NCBI GenBank assembly: GCA_965365345.1
Contig: CBDUBH010000093.1
Span: 1 to 13,242 of the forward strand
Direction: 5' to 3'
From: CBDUBH01 sp965365345
GTDB lineage: Bacteria; Bacteroidota; Ignavibacteria; Ignavibacteriales; SURF-24
Length of the DNA stretch: 13,242 bases
Part shown: positions 13,181 through 13,242 of the stretch, one piece after another
How positions within the stretch are numbered: position 1 is the first letter of the stretch
Layout of the letters: each line of letters begins with the position of its first letter
Translations under genes and position numbers: made by a program
The notes under the pieces: model-generated
Databases searched by the model: none
What the model was told of the DNA's origin: nothing
The model's input: only the letters and a program-made list of their open reading frames with translations

Positions 13181-13242
13181 ATGTTTGTTATCGTTGGTTT
13201 TGTTGTAGTATTTGCATCAGTATTAATTGGCTTTATGGTTGC
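13181..13242 (+). CDS. Start of a second MotA-like stator gene (partial, 3' end outside window)
   Basis: ATG 13181, 2 bases after the REC-Hpt stop, opens a frame that runs off the window after 20 full codons. The peptide is one hydrophobic helix, starting MFVIVGFVVVFASVLIG, which closely resembles the first helix of the proteobacterial-type MotA ('M..l.G..vv.gsV..G'). It is unlike the first helix of the MotA encoded at 10182, so it looks like a separate stator type, not a recent duplicate. With only 20 residues, the assignment is provisional. Confidence 0.6.
   Translation, partial: MFVIVGFVVVFASVLIGFMV

Noticed and set aside
1..13242. tRNA, rRNA, insertion sequence or phage genes
   Set aside because: No cloverleaf ending in CCA, rRNA-like segment, transposase or phage protein was recognised. 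Almost all of the window is flagellar coding sequence.

Overview
The window is one continuous, rightward-reading block of flagellar genes, all on the + strand. It comes from a low-GC (roughly one third G+C by eye), didermic bacterium. A P-ring protein (FlgI), an L-ring protein (FlgH) and the P-ring chaperone FlgA imply peptidoglycan plus an outer membrane. Most start codons follow A-rich leaders with only occasional Shine-Dalgarno motifs, as in the Bacteroidota/Ignavibacteriota group. Two families of short palindromic intergenic repeats (GTCATTGCGAGC.. and GTCATTCTGA..) also fit that group. A flagellated member of the Ignavibacteria or a relative is my best guess; this is inference, since there is no rRNA or marker gene here.

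Layout. 1-2371: the tail of a kinase-like ATPase gene, an unrecognised one-TM protein with a possible SwrB/DUF6115-like C-terminus, a FliK-like hook-length protein and a stand-alone FlhB C-terminal-domain paralogue. These are joined by ATGA or short overlaps. 2368-5141: flgF, flgG, flgA, flgH (distal rod and L-ring). 5142-5335: palindromic repeats. 5336-6433: flgI. 6434-6601: a second repeat family. 6602-10180: flgJ (rod-binding domain fused to a lytic transglycosylase), flgN, flgK, flgL. 10182-11641: motA and motB, sharing a long 142-nt overlap. 11675-12327: fliW and csrA, the post-transcriptional switch for flagellin. 12328-12458: a spacer with a weak terminator-like palindrome. 12459-13178: a REC-Hpt two-domain phosphorelay protein. 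13181 to the edge: the start of a second, different motA.

How it works together. The genes follow the order of late flagellar assembly: export-specificity switching (FliK-like, FlhB-C), distal rod (FlgF, FlgG, FlgJ), periplasmic and outer-membrane rings (FlgA, FlgI, FlgH), hook-filament junction (FlgN, FlgK, FlgL), torque generation (MotAB) and coupling of flagellin synthesis to export (FliW-CsrA). Proximal rod (flgB, flgC, fliE), hook (flgD, flgE), the export gate, switch, flagellin and FlgM are not in the window.

The window is largely canonical, and I do not see a wholly new system. The most useful departures are: the dual-coded motA/motB junction; a CsrA-type binding site in a small hairpin loop over csrA's own start; two different MotA genes flanking a REC-Hpt protein; a FlgH with no lipobox cysteine; and a FlgJ carrying an SLT rather than a glucosaminidase domain.
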